Positions 30,492-34,083 of a DNA stretch of 34,083 nt are shown one piece after another. The position numbers and the translations under genes were made by a program. The notes under the pieces were generated by a model. It was not told the origin of the DNA, made no database searches, and saw only the letters and a program-made list of their open reading frames with translations. The stretch comes from Christensenella sp. UBA4626. Lineage in GTDB: Bacteria > Bacillota > Clostridia > Christensenellales > UBA1242. The stretch is taken from the NCBI GenBank assembly GCA_002406115.1, contig DHNC01000029.1:1-34083 (forward strand), given 5' to 3'. Positions within the stretch are counted from its first letter, which is position 1, and every line of letters begins with the position of its first letter.

Positions 30492-31638
30492 TTATTTTTT
30501 CTTCCCATAGTATTTCTTTGATTTGAAGTGTATTGTTGTCAATCAACTTCTCAATCATATTTATTGTATATAATTTTGCCGAATTTAGCAACTGATTATT
30601 CAAATAAATATCAACTTTTCCAACTTCATTGCCCGGAGCGGCATCTTCAAGTTTTACAGTGTATTTTAAGGTTACTTCGTCATTTTCGCCCGCTTTGAAT
30701 GGGTAAAAAACATCCTCTTTTGCAAACAAATACAATCTTCCAAACTCTTTTGTTGTCACATATTCGTTGTAAATCTGTTTATCTTTATCAATTATCTTTT
30801 TATAGGTGTATTCTTCAAAGCCTAAGTCAATCAAATCCGCACTTTCTTCAAACATTGGCCCGCAATTTAAAACCACTGTCACAATTGTGTGTCCGTTTCT
30901 TTCGCAAGCTGACACCAAGCATCGACCAGCCTTTGATGTGAAGCCAGTTTTAACTCCGCAGCAGCCGTCAAGGCTTGACAATAGACGATTTTTGTTTGTC
31001 AAATATCTTTTGTCTGACATATTTGTGGCTGGGATAATGTGAGATTTTGTGGACACAATTTTTTTGAAATTCGGATTGCCCAAAGCATAACCAGCAATCA
31101 AAGCCAAATCATAAGCGGTTGTGTAATGCTCTGGATTGTCCAGCCCATGAGGATTTGCAAAATGCGAATTTGTTGCACCAATTTTTGCCGCCAATTCGTT
31201 CATAAGTTTGGCAAATTTATCAACGCCACCTGCCACATGATAAGCTAAGGCGGTTGCACTGTCATTGCCGCTTCTAAGCATCAAGCCATACAACAAATCC
31301 ATAACAGATATTTGTTCGCCTTTACGCAAATAAATTGATGTGCCTTCTATTCCAACCGCTTTATCATCGATTGTTATAACCTGCTCCAAATCCGAGCAAT
31401 TTTCCAAAACTGTTATAGCCGTCATCACTTTTGTTGTCGACGCCATGGGTAATTTTTCGGACGAATTTTTGCTGTATAACACTCTTTTGCTATCCTTATC
31501 CAGCACGCACATGGCTTTTGCTGAACAATAGGCTGCCGCATAAGATGAAACGCCAAAATTTTGACACACGCAAACACTGGCAACGGAAACCACTGCCAGA
31601 ACGAGAACAAAAATCAAAGTTTTTAATTTGGATTTCAT
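30478..31638 (-). CDS. dacF: D-alanyl-D-alanine carboxypeptidase (DacF-like)
   Basis: A 386-residue low-molecular-weight penicillin-binding protein that trims pentapeptide side chains of peptidoglycan; DacF in Bacillus controls cortex cross-linking in spores. It has a signal peptide (about 1-35) and the active-site triad S67-T-T-K70 (MASTTKV), S123-G-N125 (RSGNDSA) and K230-T-G232 (GVKTGFT). The C-terminal domain with a weak terminal helix follows from about 270. The start codon overlaps the ytfJ stop by 4 bases. Placement after ytfJ supports the sporulation-linked DacF over the vegetative DacA. Confidence 0.94.
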   Translation of the reverse strand: MKSKLKTLIFVLVLAVVSVASVCVCQNFGVSSYAAAYCSAKAMCVLDKDSKRVLYSKNSSEKLPMASTTKVMTAITVLENCSDLEQVITIDDKAVGIEGTSIYLRKGEQISVMDLLYGLMLRSGNDSATALAYHVAGGVDKFAKLMNELAAKIGATNSHFANPHGLDNPEHYTTAYDLALIAGYALGNPNFKKIVSTKSHIIPATNMSDKRYLTNKNRLLSSLDGCCGVKTGFTSKAGRCLVSACERNGHTIVTVVLNCGPMFEESADLIDLGFEEYTYKKIIDKDKQIYNEYVTTKEFGRLYLFAKEDVFYPFKAGENDEVTLKYTVKLEDAAPGNEVGKVDIYLNNQLLNSAKLYTINMIEKLIDNNTLQIKEILWEEKINENK

Positions 31639-32030
31639 TTTAAATTACCTACAAGTTTTTTAAGCACTTCGGTTGCGTTTTTTATCAAGCCCAAATACGC
31701 CGTAGATTTATCTGCATGGATGATTTTAAATTTGTTGTCATTGACCACAAAAAAGCCAATTGGCATAACAGTAAAGCCGCCGCCAGTGCCGCCCGCCATA
31801 GGAAAATCTGCCGCATTTCGCTTTGCGTTTAAGTCGTTATATTCCCCGCCGCCTGAGATAAAGCCAACGCTCACTTTTGAGATAGGGATTATCACGGACT
31901 GGTCAGGCATGGTTATTGCACTGCCAACCACGCAATTGACGTCAATAAGCGATTTGATTTTGTCCAATGAAGCATCAATGAGCGACTCAATTTTCTTGTC
32001 TTTGTTTAAATTTACTTCTACTTTTTTCAT
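31635..32030 (-). CDS. ytfJ: Sporulation protein YtfJ/GerW family
   Basis: The 131-residue protein belongs to the YtfJ (GerW) family, needed in Bacillus for normal germination. The family core is visible: VNCVVGSAITMPDQSVIIPI, SVGFISGGGEY, and GGTGGGFTVMPIGFFVV. GGAGAAGTT before the ATG gives a good start. It begins 44 bases inside the end of the DUF2953-like gene and ends in a 4-base overlap with dacF. Confidence 0.95.
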   Translation of the reverse strand: MKKVEVNLNKDKKIESLIDASLDKIKSLIDVNCVVGSAITMPDQSVIIPISKVSVGFISGGGEYNDLNAKRNAADFPMAGGTGGGFTVMPIGFFVVNDNKFKIIHADKSTAYLGLIKNATEVLKKLVGNLK

Positions 32031-32577
32031 AACTTCTCCATGAATAGACTAATGTGTATGCCAGCGAATACAAAATATCAAACACCGACAGACGCACCGA
32101 ACTTTTAATTCTGATTGAGCATATGTCTTGATTGTATTTTGGTTCAACATTGACAAAAATATGTGCCGATTTTTTATTGTTTTTAATTTTTGCAAGTATT
32201 GCTTTGCTAAACACTTGAATGTATCCCGCTCCAACTGCCGAAACACAGGCGTTGTTTGAATATCCAAAATTTGAAGCGAGGTCAAACAAAATCAGTTGGT
32301 GTCTAAAATACAGTTGCTTTACAAAATTTAAGAAAAATATAACTTTAAAACTTTGGTCGGTCAATTTGTATCGCAATTCTTTACGCTTGTGATAAATGTA
32401 AACATAACCATTTTTTACACGCAATTTAAATTGGATTTTAAACTTGCCAAATAATATCAGAGTGAAAACTCCTTTTAATTTTAAGGCGTTAAATTTAACC
32501 TCCACGCTTATCAAAAATGGATACACAATCAGCATACAAAATAGCAAAAATATAAACAAAAAAATAAGATACCACAC
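31987..32577 (-). CDS. DUF2953-like membrane protein
   Basis: The 196-residue protein has an N-terminal transmembrane segment (about 3-25) and a soluble part with alternating beta and basic helical sequence (FGKFKIQFKLRVKNGYVYIY; GYSNNACVSAVGAGYIQVF). DUF2953 proteins commonly sit just upstream of ytfJ in spore formers, which is the main reason for the name; function is unknown. The start is uncertain: the longest frame opens with GTG at 32577, which lies inside the terminator hairpin at 32561-32593, and no ribosome-binding site is seen. Later starts are TTG at 32559 or 32547, or ATG at 32535, but the last removes part of the membrane segment. Confidence 0.7.
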   Translation of the reverse strand: MWYLIFLFIFLLFCMLIVYPFLISVEVKFNALKLKGVFTLILFGKFKIQFKLRVKNGYVYIYHKRKELRYKLTDQSFKVIFFLNFVKQLYFRHQLILFDLASNFGYSNNACVSAVGAGYIQVFSKAILAKIKNNKKSAHIFVNVEPKYNQDICSIRIKSSVRLSVFDILYSLAYTLVYSWRSYEKSRSKFKQRQEN

Positions 32578-32593
32578 AAAAGTAGTATCTTAT
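32561..32593 (-). terminator. Terminator after scpB, overlapping the next gene's start
   Basis: On the minus strand AAGATACTAC and GTGGTATCTT form a 10-pair stem with a short loop, followed by ATTTTTTTG. It lies about 25 bases after the scpB stop and covers the 5' end of the DUF2953-like frame, so it may act as an attenuator between scpAB and the sporulation genes. Confidence 0.7.
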
Positions 32594-32616
32594 AAATGTG
32601 TTTTTTTATACTAAAA

Positions 32617-33264
32617 TTAAGCGGATTGAGCGGGAGTTTGACTTTCGTTTGACTGAGTGGTAGAAGCGTCAGTTTGAGGCTTTTCCTCGTCTGGTATGGA
32701 AAATTCACGATACAAAGAGTCCCCTTCGCTATGTATAACACGGATGCGGTCAAGCAATTCGTTATAGTTTGGTAAGGATTCAATATCTTTCAAACCAAAT
32801 CTTTTCAAAAATGTTTCTGTTGTGCCGTAAAGCAAAGGTTTGCCCACTGCGTCCTTACGACCAACGACCTCAATAAGATTGTTTGAAATCAACAAATCAA
32901 TGGCGTAATCAGCGTTTTTGACGTTCCTAATATTTTCAATTTCCAGCCTTGTTATTGGCTGTTTGTAGGCAATGATAGCAACAGTTTCAAGCGCCGCCTT
33001 TGTGAGTGTCCTTTCACGGATAGGATTTAAAATATCGCTGATATCCTCAACAATTTGAGGGTTGGAACAAAATTGAACTTTGCTTTTATATGTGATGATG
33101 TTTATCCCGCTGTTTTCGTTATATTTTGCTTTAAGCAAATCAAGGCTTTTGTTAAATTCTTTGTCATTTATGTCAAATTTGCGTTTAAATTCATCAATCT
33201 CAACGCCATCGCCAGCAACAAACAATACGCCTTCAATAACTTTGGCAATATCCTCGTACTTCAT
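32617..33264 (-). CDS. scpB: Segregation and condensation protein B
   Basis: ScpB is the winged-helix kite subunit that binds ScpA in the SMC-ScpAB condensin. The 215-residue protein shows EDIAKVIEGVLFVAGDGVEI at the N terminus and the family motif LTKAALETVAIIAYKQPITR (about 85-104), followed by GRKDAVGKPLLYGTTETFL. A Gln/Ser/Thr-rich tail ends it. A TAATG junction (one-base overlap) with scpA and GGAGG upstream indicate coupled translation. Confidence 0.96.
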   Translation of the reverse strand: MKYEDIAKVIEGVLFVAGDGVEIDEFKRKFDINDKEFNKSLDLLKAKYNENSGINIITYKSKVQFCSNPQIVEDISDILNPIRERTLTKAALETVAIIAYKQPITRLEIENIRNVKNADYAIDLLISNNLIEVVGRKDAVGKPLLYGTTETFLKRFGLKDIESLPNYNELLDRIRVIHSEGDSLYREFSIPDEEKPQTDASTTQSNESQTPAQSA

Positions 33265-34013
33265 TATTCCTCCCTAGTTTTTATCAAAATATCTTGGTAT
33301 CTATCCGCTTGAACGACAACAATTTTTTGAAATTTTAACATATCCAAAATTGCCAAGAAAGTGGTGATAATTTCGCTTTTTGTGTAAGTTTCGTCAAACA
33401 GGCTGAAAAAGTTTATTTCTTTATTCTCTTTCAAAACGCCAGTTAAGAATGCGATTTTGTCAGCAACTGTCCAGCGGTCACGTTTGATTTTTTTCTCTTC
33501 TGGATTTTCCCTATCCTTCGTTTTCATAAGGATAAATGCAAAAGCATCCAACAATTTGTCCAAATTAAAATCGTTGAATATCACACGTGTGTCGCCCGCC
33601 ATTTTGTCTGGCTGCTTATATAAACGGTCAACATTTTCGCATTGCTGCAAATCAGCACCCGCCTCTTTAAACAGTTGATATTCCTGCAAATCCATTTGAA
33701 GTTTTAACAAACTGTCTTCCTCGTCATCCTCTTCCTCGGTCTTTTCAACTGGCAACAATGCTTTGGATTTTAACTCCAACAATCTGCTTGTCATATCCAA
33801 AAACGACACCGCTTCATCCATGTCCAAATTTTTAATATCGTCCATATATTTCAAATATTGGTCAGTGATTTCGCTTATTCGAATGGTTTCGATGGACATA
33901 TTATTTTCTTTTATAAGGTGCAACAAAAGATCGAGAGGCCCTTCAAACCCCTCCAATCTGAATGTTAAGTGACTGCCGTATTCGTCTTCGGTCAGTTCTT
34001 CAATATCTTCCAT
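33264..34013 (-). CDS. scpA: Segregation and condensation protein A
   Basis: ScpA is the kleisin that bridges the SMC heads in bacterial condensin, needed for chromosome segregation. The 249-residue protein has the N-terminal kleisin motif LEGFEGPLDLLLHLI, then ISEITDQYLKYMDDIKNL and FLDMTSRLLELKSKALLP. The C-terminal winged helix contains KSEIITTFLAILDMLKFQKI. A central acidic stretch (EKTEEEDDEEDS) is usual. The ATG at 34013, with AGGGG upstream, is preferred over the TTG at 34016. The next 70 bases to the window edge hold a small GCACT/AGTGC hairpin and no recognisable gene. Confidence 0.96.
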   Translation of the reverse strand: MEDIEELTEDEYGSHLTFRLEGFEGPLDLLLHLIKENNMSIETIRISEITDQYLKYMDDIKNLDMDEAVSFLDMTSRLLELKSKALLPVEKTEEEDDEEDSLLKLQMDLQEYQLFKEAGADLQQCENVDRLYKQPDKMAGDTRVIFNDFNLDKLLDAFAFILMKTKDRENPEEKKIKRDRWTVADKIAFLTGVLKENKEINFFSLFDETYTKSEIITTFLAILDMLKFQKIVVVQADRYQDILIKTREE

Positions 34014-34083
34014 CAAACCCCTACAAAAGTTTATATTTTGCTCTTCTACCGTGCCGCACTTATATCAGTGCTATCGGTATATA

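Overview
The window is AT-rich, gene-dense chromosomal DNA from a spore-forming, low-GC Bacillota, most likely a clostridial lineage that I cannot name to genus. The grounds are the complete spoIIAA-spoIIAB-sigF and spoVAC-spoVAD-spoVAE sets, yunB and ytfJ/gerW, RNase Y, a Bacillus-type SOS box at lexA, a T-box leader, and the scpA-scpB-ytfJ-dacF-rluB gene order typical of Clostridia. No complete insertion sequence, prophage or CRISPR array is visible.

Layout. 1-360: a minus-strand T-box leader whose target gene lies beyond the left edge. 360-6293 (+): a tyrosine recombinase, lexA with an SOS box overlapping its promoter, and an operon of a PadR-type regulator fused to a membrane domain followed by an ABC-2 exporter (ATPase and permease). 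6454-9285 (-): a small unknown protein coupled to rnhA, tRNA-Trp, and rny. 9630-11893 (-): a cysteine desulfurase-thiI pair for tRNA thiolation. 11933-17712: sporulation block with yunB, spoVAE, spoVAD, spoVAC, then an inverted lipoprotein gene, then sigF, spoIIAB, spoIIAA. 17810-18841 (-): zinc-ribbon membrane protein. 19103-19982 (-): tRNA operon Pro-Met-Asp-Phe-Tyr-Thr with a degenerate tRNA-Thr-like copy behind it. 20213-23307 (-): RluA-type pseudouridine synthase, endonuclease IV-like TIM barrel, and a cardiolipin-synthase-like protein with both HKD motifs altered. 23445-23742 (+): tRNA-Thr(CGT) followed by an interrupted tRNA-like element. 23853-26771: a GT87-like membrane glycosyltransferase, a TrmH-type RNA methyltransferase, and an anchored protein with an acidic linker. 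26887-34013 (-): S1-domain protein, plsC, HI0933-type flavoprotein, rluB, dacF, ytfJ, a DUF2953-like protein, scpB and scpA.

How the parts connect. SpoIIAA/AB/SigF form the forespore sigma switch. SpoVAC/AD/AE form the dipicolinic-acid channel used at sporulation and germination, and DacF, YtfJ and YunB also belong to sporulation or germination. The cysteine desulfurase supplies sulfur to ThiI. ScpA/ScpB are the non-SMC subunits of condensin.

The most unusual signals are these. Six genes have a sigma-A-like promoter (17-base spacer) whose -10 ends only 6 or 7 bases before the ATG, with no Shine-Dalgarno sequence, which suggests leaderless mRNAs; a seventh is close (10 bases). Both tRNA-Thr genes are followed by a degenerate copy that keeps the 3' half intact and has its own terminator. 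A cardiolipin-synthase homologue has RxN in place of HxK in both motifs. A terminator covers the start codon of the DUF2953-like gene. All calls come from reading the sequence by eye; no database search was run.
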